The notes beneath the pieces are model-generated. The model worked only from the letters and a program-made list of their open reading frames with translations, was not told the DNA's origin and searched no databases. Source: Desulfobacca sp. (GTDB lineage: Bacteria; Desulfobacterota; Desulfobaccia; Desulfobaccales; Desulfobaccaceae). From it: a stretch of DNA of 64,000 nt. Below, piece by piece: positions 44,752-54,699 of the stretch; positions within the stretch are counted from its first letter, which is position 1; each line of letters begins with the position of its first letter. Location: NCBI GenBank assembly GCA_020725545.1, contig DYEV01000019.1:124001-188000 (forward strand), written 5' to 3'. Position numbers and translations under genes: made by a program.

Positions 44752-47157
44752 ATGCCGCCCAAAACGACCAGATCTATGCCCTACTCTGATCTAAAAACCT
44801 TTATCTTCGGCTGGCGCCAGCGGGAGCAGCCCCCTGCCGGGGGGGCAAGTCAGGTGCGGCGCTTCAGTTTCCTGCTCTCCAAATATGCCCTGCTGTTGAT
44901 GACCTTGATTACCCTCCTGCTATTGGCGGTCAGTGTGTACCTGGGCTACATTTCGGCGGACCAGATGCGCCGGATCATTAAGGAGGATTTTAATCAGCAG
45001 CAGCTGATGTTGGCCCGGCATACCGCCAATATCTTGGAACAGGATATTGATTTCCTGAAACGGGAGCTGACCACTCTAAATTTCTCGGCCGCGGTGGAGT
45101 ACCTGGAACCCCTCACCTGGGCCAACCGCTTACGGGTGACGCTGTCCAGTGTCCGGGAAGATGGGGTTATCGAGATCCGGCGGATCAACCGGGAAGGCAA
45201 CCGGGCCTATCTGGTGGATGAGCGGGGGGTGGAGCATATTATTGCCGGCACTTTCCAGGATGAGTCTTTTTTTGTCTGGGCCGCGGATCCCCGCCATAAG
45301 GGACAAATCTATATCCAGCCGGTGAGTACGAATGTCCCAAATTTTACCGGACGCCTGATCATGATCATGGCTATACCCACCTATGAATTATCCGCGGATG
45401 AGAGCCACCCGCAGCCCTCCGGCGAATTTTCCGGGGTCTTGGCCTTTTTCATCGACGCCCACCGGTTGGCCAAGAAGTTTAGCCAGAACATCACGAGCGG
45501 CAAATCCGGCTATGCCTGGATTATGGATAGCCAGGGCACCTTTTTGAACCATCCGGAGCATTCCTTTATCGGTCAGAATGCCTTTACGGTCCGCAAGGAA
45601 CGCATGCCGGCCATCTCCTTTGATGCCATCAACGAGATTCAGCGTCAGAAAATGCTTGCCGGCCAGGAGGGTTGGGGGGAGTATATTTCGGGCTGGCACA
45701 AGGGGCAAGAAGGGGTTTTGAAAAAGTTGATCGCCTATGCGCCCGTCCGTCTCCTCAGCCCCGATGTCATCAGCAGCGAAAAAAACCCCTATTTCTGGTC
45801 TGTGGCCGTGGTGGCACCGGCCAGCGAAGTGGAAGGGGTTATCCATTCCGTCTATTTTCGCCAATTCTTCCTCCAGATCATCATCGGTTTCTTCGTCCTG
45901 TTGGGCGCCATCTTTATGCTGCATTATCGCTATGAACGCCAGTTTACCGTGTCTTTGGAAGAAGAAGTGGAACGCCAGAAGAAGGAGCTCCAGAAAAAGG
46001 AAGAGCAATATAAGGCCTTGGTGGAAAATGCCGCAGATTTGATCTACACGGTAGATTTAGAAGGACGGATCTTATCCATGAACCGCTATGCGGCCAAACT
46101 CTTTTCCCGGCGGCGGCCGGTGACCGCGCAGGCAGCCGGAGAATTGGAGAGCGATCCGGAGGCCAAACCAGATATTTTCATCGGCAAGACCCTCTTTGAC
46201 CTGATGTCGCCGCGCTCCGCCGAATTTCATTTGGAATGGATGGACGAGATCAAAAAAACCGGCAAAATCATCAGTAAACGCCATACCATTACCATCGGCG
46301 AGCGGGAGTTCTGGTTCTCCACCAGCATTGTTGGCCTGAAGGATGAACAGGGCAACATCTATGCCTTTGAAATTATCTCCCGCGACGTCACCGGCCGCAA
46401 AACCTTGGAGGACCGCCTGATTAATATGGAAAAGTTGGCCTCCGTCGGTACCCTGGCCGCCGGCGTCGCCCATGAGATCAATAATCCCATCGCCGTCATT
46501 TTGGGGTTTAATGAAATCCTCCTGGAGCAGACGGTTGCTATCCCAGAGATTCACGAGACCTTGCAGATCATTGAAGAAGAGGGGCTGAAATGCAAGCGGA
46601 TCGTCGAAAACCTGTTGACCTTTGCCCGGTCGCCGGAGCGCACCGAGACGACCACCGATCTGGGTGAAACGCTGGCGAAGCTTATCACTGTAGTAAAGAA
46701 CACCCTGCTGACCAAAAAAATCCGGCTGGAGAGTGACATCACCCCCAATCTGCCACGGGTGCAAGGTGATCCCCAGGAATTACAACAGGTCTTCATTAAT
46801 CTGATAAATAATGCCGTGGCGGCCATGAAGGCCGGTGGCATCCTGTGGATTAGGACTCGGCTGACTGCCGATGGCCAAAAAGTAGATGTGATCATCGAGG
46901 ACACCGGCAGCGGCATCCCCAAAAAGGATCAGCCCCGCATCTTTGATCCCTTCTTTACCACCAAAAAGGTGGGCGAAGGCACCGGTCTGGGTCTGTCAGT
47001 ATCCTATGGCATTATTAAGAAAATCGGTGGGGATATCGACTTTGTCAGCTATCCGGCCGATGAATATCCCGAAAAGCACGGGACCATTTTTACCGTCCAC
47101 CTCCCTGTGGCCGGCACCCAAGAGAGTAGTCCAGGTCAGGGGACAAAGGTCGACTAG
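44752..47157 (+). CDS. Cache-PAS sensor histidine kinase
   Basis: An 801-residue inner-membrane kinase. A first membrane helix (YALLLMTLITLLLLAVSVYLG) is followed by a large double-Cache-like periplasmic domain (residues about 75-375) containing GKSGYAWIMDSQGTFLNHPE. A second helix (FFLQIIIGFFVLLGAIFML) leads to a coiled coil and PAS (YKALVENAADLIYTVDLEG). HisKA has His in AGVAHEINNPIAVILG, and the HATPase has NLINNAVAAM, EDTGSGIP and GEGTGLGLSVSYGI. The start is uncertain: a TTG at 44749 and ATGs at 44752 and 44776 are in frame. It is followed by a single-domain receiver, its probable partner. Confidence 0.93.
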   Translation: MPPKTTRSMPYSDLKTFIFGWRQREQPPAGGASQVRRFSFLLSKYALLLMTLITLLLLAVSVYLGYISADQMRRIIKEDFNQQQLMLARHTANILEQDIDFLKRELTTLNFSAAVEYLEPLTWANRLRVTLSSVREDGVIEIRRINREGNRAYLVDERGVEHIIAGTFQDESFFVWAADPRHKGQIYIQPVSTNVPNFTGRLIMIMAIPTYELSADESHPQPSGEFSGVLAFFIDAHRLAKKFSQNITSGKSGYAWIMDSQGTFLNHPEHSFIGQNAFTVRKERMPAISFDAINEIQRQKMLAGQEGWGEYISGWHKGQEGVLKKLIAYAPVRLLSPDVISSEKNPYFWSVAVVAPASEVEGVIHSVYFRQFFLQIIIGFFVLLGAIFMLHYRYERQFTVSLEEEVERQKKELQKKEEQYKALVENAADLIYTVDLEGRILSMNRYAAKLFSRRRPVTAQAAGELESDPEAKPDIFIGKTLFDLMSPRSAEFHLEWMDEIKKTGKIISKRHTITIGEREFWFSTSIVGLKDEQGNIYAFEIISRDVTGRKTLEDRLINMEKLASVGTLAAGVAHEINNPIAVILGFNEILLEQTVAIPEIHETLQIIEEEGLKCKRIVENLLTFARSPERTETTTDLGETLAKLITVVKNTLLTKKIRLESDITPNLPRVQGDPQELQQVFINLINNAVAAMKAGGILWIRTRLTADGQKVDVIIEDTGSGIPKKDQPRIFDPFFTTKKVGEGTGLGLSVSYGIIKKIGGDIDFVSYPADEYPEKHGTIFTVHLPVAGTQESSPGQGTKVD

Positions 47158-47250
47158 AAGTGTGATGATCCGACCGTCTTCTTCCTAACCCCCTCTTCAT
47201 CGGGCAACTCTGGATCACCTATTTGAGATATGCTGCGAGGAGACAACATT

Positions 47251-47652
47251 ATGCGGGCAAGAATTCTGGCGGTAGATGATGAACCGAACATGCTGCGCTT
47301 GCTGAAAACTATCCTGACCAGTAAAACCGAGCACGAGGTCGTTACCACCAACAACCCCATGGAAGCAGCCAAACTCCTGAAGGAAGAACCCTTTGACCTG
47401 CTCATCACTGATCTCAAGATGCCGATCTTGGACGGTATGGACCTCATCGAAACAGTGAAACAGATCGATCCGAACCTGCCCATCATTATGATTACGGCCT
47501 ATGGGACCATCGAAACCGCGGAAGAGGCCATCCAAAAAGGGGCTTACGACTACATTACCAAACCGTTCCGGCAAGAGGCCATCCTCATCACCTTGAAACG
47601 GGCCCTGGAATGGCGGCAGATGCAGTTGGAGCTCAAGAGCCTGAAAAAATAA
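47251..47652 (+). CDS. single-domain response regulator (receiver only)
   Basis: A 133-residue receiver of the NtrC/AtoC-type subgroup. It has the acidic pair in ILAVDDEPNML, phospho-Asp54 in LLITDLKMP, Thr in MITAYGTIETA and Lys in YITKPF. There is no output domain, only a short helix (EWRQMQLELKSLKK). It would act by protein contact or phosphate relay. GAGGAGACAACATT precedes the ATG at 47251. It lies between the Cache kinase and the PEP-synthase-like gene and is probably co-transcribed with both. Confidence 0.93.
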   Translation: MRARILAVDDEPNMLRLLKTILTSKTEHEVVTTNNPMEAAKLLKEEPFDLLITDLKMPILDGMDLIETVKQIDPNLPIIMITAYGTIETAEEAIQKGAYDYITKPFRQEAILITLKRALEWRQMQLELKSLKK

Positions 47653-47731
47653 CTTCAAGAGGCACCGGGACCTGAGGTCAGAGGCACGGAAGCGCCCTGG
47701 GGGCTCTCGAAGATGATGTCAGCCAACCACG

Positions 47732-50278
47732 ATGTTTAAATTTTTACGCCGTTTTTTAAAAGAGGAACCGGACGAACAGGCACTGTTGCGGGAAAAATTT
47801 GTCCATTTCCGCCGCCTGCTGGACAACAATAATCTGGCCTTGGCCACCATGGCGGATATGGAGGAAAAGGCTTCGGGAGACTTCCTCTTCGACACCGGCT
47901 ACCTTGACTCCCAGGTCCAGACCCTGAGCAGCGCCGTGGGCGAGATGATCGAAGCCCTCCACCACCTGACCAAGGATCGCTACCGCCAACTGGACTTGGT
48001 TTATAACGACGTTCTCCAAAAATTGCTGGCAACCCTCAAGACCGGCGCCATTGTCCCGGCAACTCCGCCGATCCTCTGGCTGGATCAGCTTTCCAAAGAA
48101 TTGTCCGCCAGTTGCGGTGCCAAGATGGCCAACCTGGGGGAAATCCGCAACCGCCTGCAACTACCCACCCCCCAGGGATTTGTCATCACGGCCAGCGCCT
48201 ACCAAAATTTTTTGACCAAGTCCGGATTGGCCGCACAGATTGAGTCGATCCTGGAGGAGGCGGATCTCAAGGACCTGCGGTCCGTGGAGACGATCAGCCA
48301 ACAGATCCGGGCCATGATTAGAGAAGCTTCCTTGCCGACCGATCTGGTGGCGGTCCTGCACGAGGCGGCCGCGACTTTTCAGGATCGGCCCATCGCTGTC
48401 CGCTCCAGTGCTGTGGGTGAAGATACGCTGTTCTCTTTTGCCGGCCAATTTGCCACCTTACTCAATGTCCCGCCGTCAGCCATTGTGGATCATTATAAAG
48501 AGATCGTGGCCAGCAAGTTCACCCCCCAGGCCATCTTCTACTGGAAATTCCAGGGGTTTTCTCTGCATGAGCTGCCCATGGCGGTGGGCTGCCTGACAAT
48601 GGTACCGGCCCGGGCCAGCGGCGTCATGTTTTCTCTGAACCCTCAGGCACCTGAACAGCAGAGCCTCATCATCACGGCGGTGTGGGGCTTGGGTACCTTT
48701 GCCGTGGACGGCTCAGTATCCCCGGATATTTTTGAGCTGAAAAAAGCAGCCGGCTTCCCGGTCCTCTCGAAACGACTTGGCCAGAAGAAAAAAGCCCTCC
48801 GTCCCCAACCGGGCGGCGGCCTGCAAGAGGAGGACCTGAGTCCGGCGGAGGCCTCCCAACCCTGTTTGCACGAGGAGCAACTGCAGACATTGGCCGAGAT
48901 CGCCTGCCGCCTGGAGGAACACTTCCAGGGACCTCAAGATATTGAATGGGCCCTGGCGGCAAGCGGGGAGATCATCATCCTGCAATCCCGACCGCTGCGG
49001 CTCAGCGCCCCGGCTTTTCGGGGCCGCCGTCCAGAAAAACCCCATGTCTCCGTACCACCGTTATTGAGCCAAGGGGTCCGGGCCGTGGGCGGCGTCGCCG
49101 CGGGTCCGGTCTTTATGCTCCGGCGGGACGAGGAGATCCCCCACATCCCCGCCGGGGCAGTCGTTGTGCTGCGGCAACCCTCCTCCCGCCTCGTCCAGGT
49201 CATGGATCGGCTGGCCGCCATCCTCACCGAGGTGGGCAGCCCCACCGACCACATGACCATCCTGGCCCGCGAATTCCAGGTGCCGACCCTGGTGGATGTC
49301 AAGGGCGTCCGCCAGACCCTGCACACCGGTCAGGAAGTGACCGTGGACGCCGATCTGGCCGTCATCTATCCCGGCATCTGTACCGAGTTGCTCAGCAAGC
49401 CGGTGGGACCTGCCGAACCCTGGCGCCAGGATCCAGTCTTTGTCCGATTGAGAAGTGTGCTGGCACATATCAGCCCTCTCCATCTCCTGGACCCGGCCAG
49501 CCCGGATTTTGCTCCCGGGGCCTGTCGCACGTTTCATGATCTCACCCGCTTCTGCCATGAAAAAGCCATGGACGCCATGTTCCAACTGGATGTGGAAGCC
49601 TCGGCCCAGGCCAAGGGCGTCAGCCGCTTCCGCTCCGATCTGCCCATCAACCTCTTTGTCCTGGATCTGGGCGGCGGCTTAAGGGAGCCGGGGAAGCCCC
49701 TGATTACCGAGGATGATGTGACCTGCCCCCCTTTCCGTGCCCTTATGCAGGGTTTTTGCCATCCCGACGTTCGCTGGGCCGGCCAAGTAGCCGTGGATTT
49801 CAAGGGATTTATCTCAGTCTTTGCCAACACCCTGTACGATCAAAATAAGGCCGACACCACCCTGGGGGGCAAGAGCTTTGCCATCATTACCGATAGATAC
49901 GTCAACCTGAACTCCCGCCTGGGATACCACTTCGGGCTGGTGGACGCTTACGTTGATGAGGAGCGCAACGACAATTACATCACCTTTCAATTCAAAGGCG
50001 GGGCCGCCAGCCTGGAGCGCCGGGAACGACGGGCCCAACTCCTGGCCCTGCTCCTCGAGGATATGGGCTTCAAAGCCCAGGCCAACAGCGACCTGGTACG
50101 CGGTCGGCTGGTGAAATATTCCCGGGAAGAGACGATCGAAATTCTCATACAGGTGGGCACCCTGCTGGCCTTTTCCCGCCAGTTAGACCTGGCCCTGGCC
50201 AGCGATGATGTCATGCACAAGATCATGGCAGCCTTTAAAGCTGGGGACTACGGCCTCCGATCTCTGCAAGAAGCTTAA
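47732..50278 (+). CDS. PEP/pyruvate-binding, PEP-synthase-like protein with novel C-terminus
   Basis: An 848-residue cytoplasmic protein. A helical N-terminus (1-105) precedes an ATP-grasp PEP/pyruvate-binding domain (about 110-430: GAKMANLGEIRNRLQLPTPQGFVIT; DRPIAVRSSAVGEDTLFSFAGQ; PQDIEWALAASGEIIILQSRPL). A swivelling phosphohistidine domain follows with VGSPTDHMTILAREFQVPTLV, where His507 takes the catalytic position. The PEP-binding TIM barrel of true PEP synthases is missing. Instead there is a C-terminal region of about 300 residues that I do not recognise (LFVLDLGGGL; QVAVDFKGFISVFANTLYD; LVDAYVDEERNDNYITFQFKGG). It follows a kinase and a receiver, so a signalling role is plausible. 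Confidence 0.85.
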   Translation: MFKFLRRFLKEEPDEQALLREKFVHFRRLLDNNNLALATMADMEEKASGDFLFDTGYLDSQVQTLSSAVGEMIEALHHLTKDRYRQLDLVYNDVLQKLLATLKTGAIVPATPPILWLDQLSKELSASCGAKMANLGEIRNRLQLPTPQGFVITASAYQNFLTKSGLAAQIESILEEADLKDLRSVETISQQIRAMIREASLPTDLVAVLHEAAATFQDRPIAVRSSAVGEDTLFSFAGQFATLLNVPPSAIVDHYKEIVASKFTPQAIFYWKFQGFSLHELPMAVGCLTMVPARASGVMFSLNPQAPEQQSLIITAVWGLGTFAVDGSVSPDIFELKKAAGFPVLSKRLGQKKKALRPQPGGGLQEEDLSPAEASQPCLHEEQLQTLAEIACRLEEHFQGPQDIEWALAASGEIIILQSRPLRLSAPAFRGRRPEKPHVSVPPLLSQGVRAVGGVAAGPVFMLRRDEEIPHIPAGAVVVLRQPSSRLVQVMDRLAAILTEVGSPTDHMTILAREFQVPTLVDVKGVRQTLHTGQEVTVDADLAVIYPGICTELLSKPVGPAEPWRQDPVFVRLRSVLAHISPLHLLDPASPDFAPGACRTFHDLTRFCHEKAMDAMFQLDVEASAQAKGVSRFRSDLPINLFVLDLGGGLREPGKPLITEDDVTCPPFRALMQGFCHPDVRWAGQVAVDFKGFISVFANTLYDQNKADTTLGGKSFAIITDRYVNLNSRLGYHFGLVDAYVDEERNDNYITFQFKGGAASLERRERRAQLLALLLEDMGFKAQANSDLVRGRLVKYSREETIEILIQVGTLLAFSRQLDLALASDDVMHKIMAAFKAGDYGLRSLQEA

Positions 50279-50604
50279 GACACCTCTCCCCTCCCCTACC
50301 CTGCCGACGCCAACGTGAGGCCGGTTCTGTGCCGCAACAGCCAACCCTGGCAGGCCGCCAAAGAAGTGCGCAGCAATGAAGCCGTGCAGCTCCGCTTATC
50401 TAGAAATTTACGATAATTGGAAAAAATTTTTTGCATTATCCAATGGGCAAAGCAAGGACCAAAAGAATAACAAATCAATTTTCTTAGTGAAAATATTTTT
50501 AATAGGTATTAATATATAAGTACTTTGGCGATGTTGTGAACCCGCAAAAAAGCCATTAGTATAATAAACATTGTTTAGAACCATTCCCTGAACAGTTTCC
50601 AGCC
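50279..50604. other. AT-rich spacer upstream of the seven-PAS kinase
   Basis: No gene. From 50400 onwards the DNA is strikingly AT-rich compared with its surroundings (runs such as TATTTTTAATAGGTATTAATATATAAG). It probably contains the kinase promoter and perhaps protein-binding sites. Confidence 0.55.
50534..50565 (+). promoter_or_regulatory. candidate promoter of the seven-PAS kinase
   Basis: TATAAT at 50560-50565 with TTGTGA at 50534-50539. The 20-base spacer is long, so only the -10 is persuasive. The start codon is 40 bases further on. Confidence 0.45.
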
Positions 50605-53600
50605 ATGAGTGCTCAGTCCGACAATGACAACCTCCAGCCCTCCCCCCCTGCTTTGCAGGGGGAACGGCCTGGCATTGCTAAGAGCAGCCCTCCCCGGCAG
50701 CTTTACCGCCTCCTATTCAACGCGGTCAATGACGCCATTATCCTGGTGGACGCGCAGACCGGGACCTTGGTCACCGTCAATGATACCTTCTGTCAGATGA
50801 CCGGCTTTAGCCGCCAGGAAGCCAAGGGTCTATCCATCGAAGAGCTTTTTGCCGGCACCCCTCCGAATACCATGCAGGCAGCCAGGGAGGGTATCCGCCG
50901 CGCCGTGGCAGAAGGCCCGCAACTTTTTGAATGGCAGGCCCAGGATCGGCATGGCCGGCGGCATTGGGTCGAAATGAATCTGAAAGCCTTGCCGCTGGGC
51001 CGCAAGACGTATGTCCTGGGGACCATCCGAGATATTCAGGCCCGCAAGGAGATGGAGGGCAAAGTCCAGCAGGGTGAGGGCGCCATGATGGCCCTGTTGG
51101 ATGCCCTGCAGGATGTGGCCCTGCTGCTGGACCCCAACGGCGTCATTCTCGCCGCCAACCAGACAGCCAGAAATCGCCTGCAGTCCTCGGCAGGTGATTG
51201 CTTGGGCCGCAATGTATTTGATCTTTTGCCGCCGTCGGTGGCCGAGAATCGAAAGGCTCAGGCCGAGGCGGTCTTCCGGACCGGCAAGGCGGCCCATTTT
51301 GAAGATGAGAATGCCGGCCAGCATTTCCTCAATATGCTCTACCCTATTTTTGACTCCCAGGGTCAGGTAAGCCAGTTAGGCATCTATGCCATGGACGTCA
51401 CCGAGGCCCGGAAAATGCAGCGGGAGTTGGCCAAAACCAAAAGCCGCCTGCAGTGTCTGCTGGATCATGTGCCGGTGGCCCTGTATGGTTGTCACCCCGA
51501 GGATTTCGGACATCTGACCTATCTCAGCAAGAGCATCTCCCGGCTGACCGGCTTCACCCCTGAGGAGCTTTTAGCCGATCCCTTCTTCTGGAACCAGCGC
51601 ATCCATCCCGAGGACCGACACCTTCTCCAGCAGCGCCGCCAGGAAGGTCATGGATCAGAACCCCTATCTTTGGAATATCGTTTCCGCCACAAAAACGGCA
51701 CGTATCTCTGGCTCCACGATGAATTTGCCCTGGTCCGCGACCAGCAGGATCAACCGTTGGAATATATCGGCTCCCTGCTTGATGTTACTACGACCAAAGA
51801 GGCCCAGGAAAAATTGGCCCGGAGCGAAGCCCGCTACCGGGCCATTGTCGAGTGTCAGAACGATTTGATCTGTCGGTTCACTCCTGAAACTACTCTGGTG
51901 TATGTCAACGAGGCCGTCTGCCGCTTTCTGCAACAAACCCGGGAAGCTCTCCTCGGTACCGCCGTTGCAGCTTTCCTCAGTAACGGCGATCAGCAGAACC
52001 TCATGGCTTGGCTTGCCACCTTGAGCCCCGATCGCCCGGTGGCCCACCGGGAATATCAGGTCTTCCTGCCCGATGGCTCCCGGCGGTGGCTGTCCTGGAT
52101 GGTTTATGCCTTCTTTGACGACCGGGAGCAGGTGCAAGAGTTTCAGGCCGTCGGCCGGGATATCACTGAACGGGTGACTGCCGAAAAGGCCTTGCGCCAG
52201 AGCGAACAACGCTTCCGCACCTATGCGGAAAACTCCCTGGTAGGCGTGTTGGTCCTCCAGGATCAGCGCCTGCGCTATGTCAACCCGGCCCTGGCCCGGA
52301 TGTTTGGCTATGAGCCTGCCGAATTGATCGATGTCATCGATGTCATGGAGTTGGTCCACCCTGACTATCAGGATTTATTGCGGAAGAAGATCAGAGCGAG
52401 GTTGGCCGGCGCCCCCCCAGAGCAGTATACCATTCAGGGCCGCCGCCGGGATGGCCGCGTGATTTACTGCGAATTGACCGGCAGCCTCATCGACTTCCAA
52501 CATCGACCGGCGATCTTGGCGACCGTCATTGATATGACCCAGCGTTGGGAAGCTGAGGCGGCGCTCCGGGCCAGCGAAGAAAAGTTCCGCTACCTCGTGG
52601 AAAAGATGAACGATGGCCTGGGAATCTGTGATGCGGAACAGCGCATCGTGTATGTCAACCCCCGGTTTTGCGAGCTCGTCGGCTACTCGGAAGTGGAGTT
52701 GCTGGGGCTGCCGCTGACCAAGTTGTTGGACGAAGCGAATCAACAGATCTTTACCGAACAGTTTGCCCGTCGACAAGCCGGGGCAGAGGCTCCTTACCAA
52801 CTGTCCTGGACCCGGAAGGACGGCACCCAGGTGCCCACCCTGATTTCCCCCCGACCGTTGTTTGATGAGAACGGCCGCTTCCAGGGCAGCTTCGCCATCA
52901 TGACGGATATCACCGTTTACCGTCAGGCGGAAGCCGCCCTGCAGCGCCGGGAACAATATTTCCGCCAGCTCACGGAAAATGTCTCCGACGTCATCGGCCT
53001 GCTCACGACCGATGGTCTGATCAAATACCTCAATCCGACGGTGGCCCGGCTGCTGGGTTTCACCTCTCAGGAATTACAGGGTACCTCATTTTTCAATCTG
53101 GTGCATCCCGCGGAAGTGGATACCTTGCGCCGGCGCTTTCAAGGGCAGCTGCAGCAGGCCGAAGAAGATTTCAGCGCCATTGTCCAGGTGCGGCATCAGA
53201 ATGGCACCTGGCATATCTGGCAGATAAAGGGGAAAAATCTCCTGGATGATCCCATAGTCGCCGGGATTGTTATCAATGCCCAGGATGTTACCGAGCAGAA
53301 GAAGTTGGAGGAAGCCCTGCAGCAGTCCGCCAAAAAACTGCGAGCCCTGACAACCCAGATCTTTGCCGCCCAGGAGACCGAGCGCCGGCGCTTGTCCCTG
53401 GAGCTCCATGACGAATTGGGCCAATCCCTCACCGTCCTGAAGCTGCAGCTCCGCGCCATTGCCAATAAGTTGCGCAAAGATCAGACGCAATTGAAAGAGG
53501 AATGCTCCCAGATGTTGGCGTACATCAATGGCGTGGTGGAGAACGTCCGGCGTCTCTCCCATGACCTCTGTCCCTCGTTGTTGGAAAACGTCGGCTTGGG

Positions 53601-54018
53601 CGCGGCCTTGCGCCACCTGTTGGAAAATTTCCAGCAGTTCTACCAAGTCACCGAAAACCTCAAGGAACTGGACAATTTTGAAGCAATCCTGCCCGCCGCC
53701 GCCAAAATCCACCTCTACCGCATTTTCCAGGAACTCTTTACCAACATTGATAAACATTCCCAAGCCAGCGCCATCCGAGTGGAGGTGCAGCAGGTAAACA
53801 ACCGCCTGTCAATTACCATTGCCGATAACGGTCGGGGTTTCCCAACCGGGGAGGGCGACCTCAAACTCGGTCAGACCGGGCTCGGCCTGTCAGCTATCAG
53901 TGAGCGGATCCTCATGCTCGGCGGCACCCTGGATATACAAAACCAAGAACAAGGCGGCACTCGCATACATTTTACGGTGCCTCTCCAGAAAAAATCTTTA
54001 AATAAAAAGAAAGGATAA
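50605..54018 (+). CDS. soluble seven-PAS sensor histidine kinase (NarX/DegS-type catalytic core)
   Basis: A 1137-residue protein without membrane helices. Seven PAS-type units are visible, starting near LYRLLFNAVNDAIILVD, LLDALQDVALLLD, LLDHVPVALYG, YRAIVECQNDLICRF, FRTYAENSLVGVLVL, FRYLVEKMNDGLGIC and YFRQLTENVSDVIGLL. The catalytic end is HisKA_3 (ERRRLSLELHDELGQSLTVLK, His present) plus HATPase (ADNGRGFP; GQTGLGLSAISER). This core normally pairs with LuxR-type regulators, and exactly such a gene starts six bases after the stop. The ATG at 50605 has no strong ribosome binding site. Confidence 0.93.
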   Translation: MSAQSDNDNLQPSPPALQGERPGIAKSSPPRQLYRLLFNAVNDAIILVDAQTGTLVTVNDTFCQMTGFSRQEAKGLSIEELFAGTPPNTMQAAREGIRRAVAEGPQLFEWQAQDRHGRRHWVEMNLKALPLGRKTYVLGTIRDIQARKEMEGKVQQGEGAMMALLDALQDVALLLDPNGVILAANQTARNRLQSSAGDCLGRNVFDLLPPSVAENRKAQAEAVFRTGKAAHFEDENAGQHFLNMLYPIFDSQGQVSQLGIYAMDVTEARKMQRELAKTKSRLQCLLDHVPVALYGCHPEDFGHLTYLSKSISRLTGFTPEELLADPFFWNQRIHPEDRHLLQQRRQEGHGSEPLSLEYRFRHKNGTYLWLHDEFALVRDQQDQPLEYIGSLLDVTTTKEAQEKLARSEARYRAIVECQNDLICRFTPETTLVYVNEAVCRFLQQTREALLGTAVAAFLSNGDQQNLMAWLATLSPDRPVAHREYQVFLPDGSRRWLSWMVYAFFDDREQVQEFQAVGRDITERVTAEKALRQSEQRFRTYAENSLVGVLVLQDQRLRYVNPALARMFGYEPAELIDVIDVMELVHPDYQDLLRKKIRARLAGAPPEQYTIQGRRRDGRVIYCELTGSLIDFQHRPAILATVIDMTQRWEAEAALRASEEKFRYLVEKMNDGLGICDAEQRIVYVNPRFCELVGYSEVELLGLPLTKLLDEANQQIFTEQFARRQAGAEAPYQLSWTRKDGTQVPTLISPRPLFDENGRFQGSFAIMTDITVYRQAEAALQRREQYFRQLTENVSDVIGLLTTDGLIKYLNPTVARLLGFTSQELQGTSFFNLVHPAEVDTLRRRFQGQLQQAEEDFSAIVQVRHQNGTWHIWQIKGKNLLDDPIVAGIVINAQDVTEQKKLEEALQQSAKKLRALTTQIFAAQETERRRLSLELHDELGQSLTVLKLQLRAIANKLRKDQTQLKEECSQMLAYINGVVENVRRLSHDLCPSLLENVGLGAALRHLLENFQQFYQVTENLKELDNFEAILPAAAKIHLYRIFQELFTNIDKHSQASAIRVEVQQVNNRLSITIADNGRGFPTGEGDLKLGQTGLGLSAISERILMLGGTLDIQNQEQGGTRIHFTVPLQKKSLNKKKG

Positions 54019-54024
54019 ATCGAC

Positions 54025-54699
54025 ATGCGTCCCTACACGGTGGTGATTGCTGATGATCACGTCATGTTTCGACAGGGGTTGAAGAAGATTATCGATGCCA
54101 ATCCGGCTTATAGCATCGTGGGTGAGGCCAGCACCGGAGCGGAACTCTTGGAGCTCCTCAAAAAGACCACCCCTGATCTCGTCCTACTGGACATCTCCAT
54201 GCCCCAACTGCAGGGTTTGGACGCGGCCAAAGAGATAAAAAAGCGTTATCCCAAAGTCAAGATCCTTATCCTGACCATGCACAAGAGCAATGAATATCTG
54301 AATTATGCCCTCAGCATCGGTGCTGATGGCTATCTCCTCAAAGAGGATGCCGACTCAGAACTGTTTTCGGCCATCGACACAGTCCGCCACCACGGCGTCT
54401 ATATTTCGCCGCTCCTCTCCCCCCAACTCAAGGACCTGCTCCTCCGCAAATACCGTGAAGAGCGCAGCCAGGTCCCAGAGGACCCTTTGACCAAACGGGA
54501 AAAAGAGATCCTGCGCCACATTGCTGAAGGAAAATCCAGCCGGGAGATCGGCGCCCTTTTGGATATCAGCTCCCGCACTGTGGAACATCATCGGGCCAAT
54601 ATGATGCGCAAATTAGGCTGCCGCAAGATCGCCGAATTAGTGCGCTATGCTATCCAAAAAGGCTACACCGCGGACCAAGTTTTTCCCATCATGCCCTAA
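54025..54699 (+). CDS. LuxR/NarL-family response regulator
   Basis: A 224-residue DNA-binding regulator. The receiver has IADDHVMFRQGLKK, phospho-Asp56 in LVLLDISMP, Thr in LTMHKSNEY and Lys in YLLKED. The C-terminal LuxR helix-turn-helix reads LTKREKEILRHIAEGKSSRE and SSRTVEHHRANMMRKLG. AAGAAAGGATAAAT lies before the ATG. It is coupled to the seven-PAS kinase upstream, and its targets are unknown. Confidence 0.95.
   Translation: MRPYTVVIADDHVMFRQGLKKIIDANPAYSIVGEASTGAELLELLKKTTPDLVLLDISMPQLQGLDAAKEIKKRYPKVKILILTMHKSNEYLNYALSIGADGYLLKEDADSELFSAIDTVRHHGVYISPLLSPQLKDLLLRKYREERSQVPEDPLTKREKEILRHIAEGKSSREIGALLDISSRTVEHHRANMMRKLGCRKIAELVRYAIQKGYTADQVFPIMP

Noticed and set aside
47732-50278. Assignment as true phosphoenolpyruvate synthase
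   Set aside because: The ATP-grasp and phosphohistidine domains match, but the PEP-binding C-terminal barrel and its motifs are absent.
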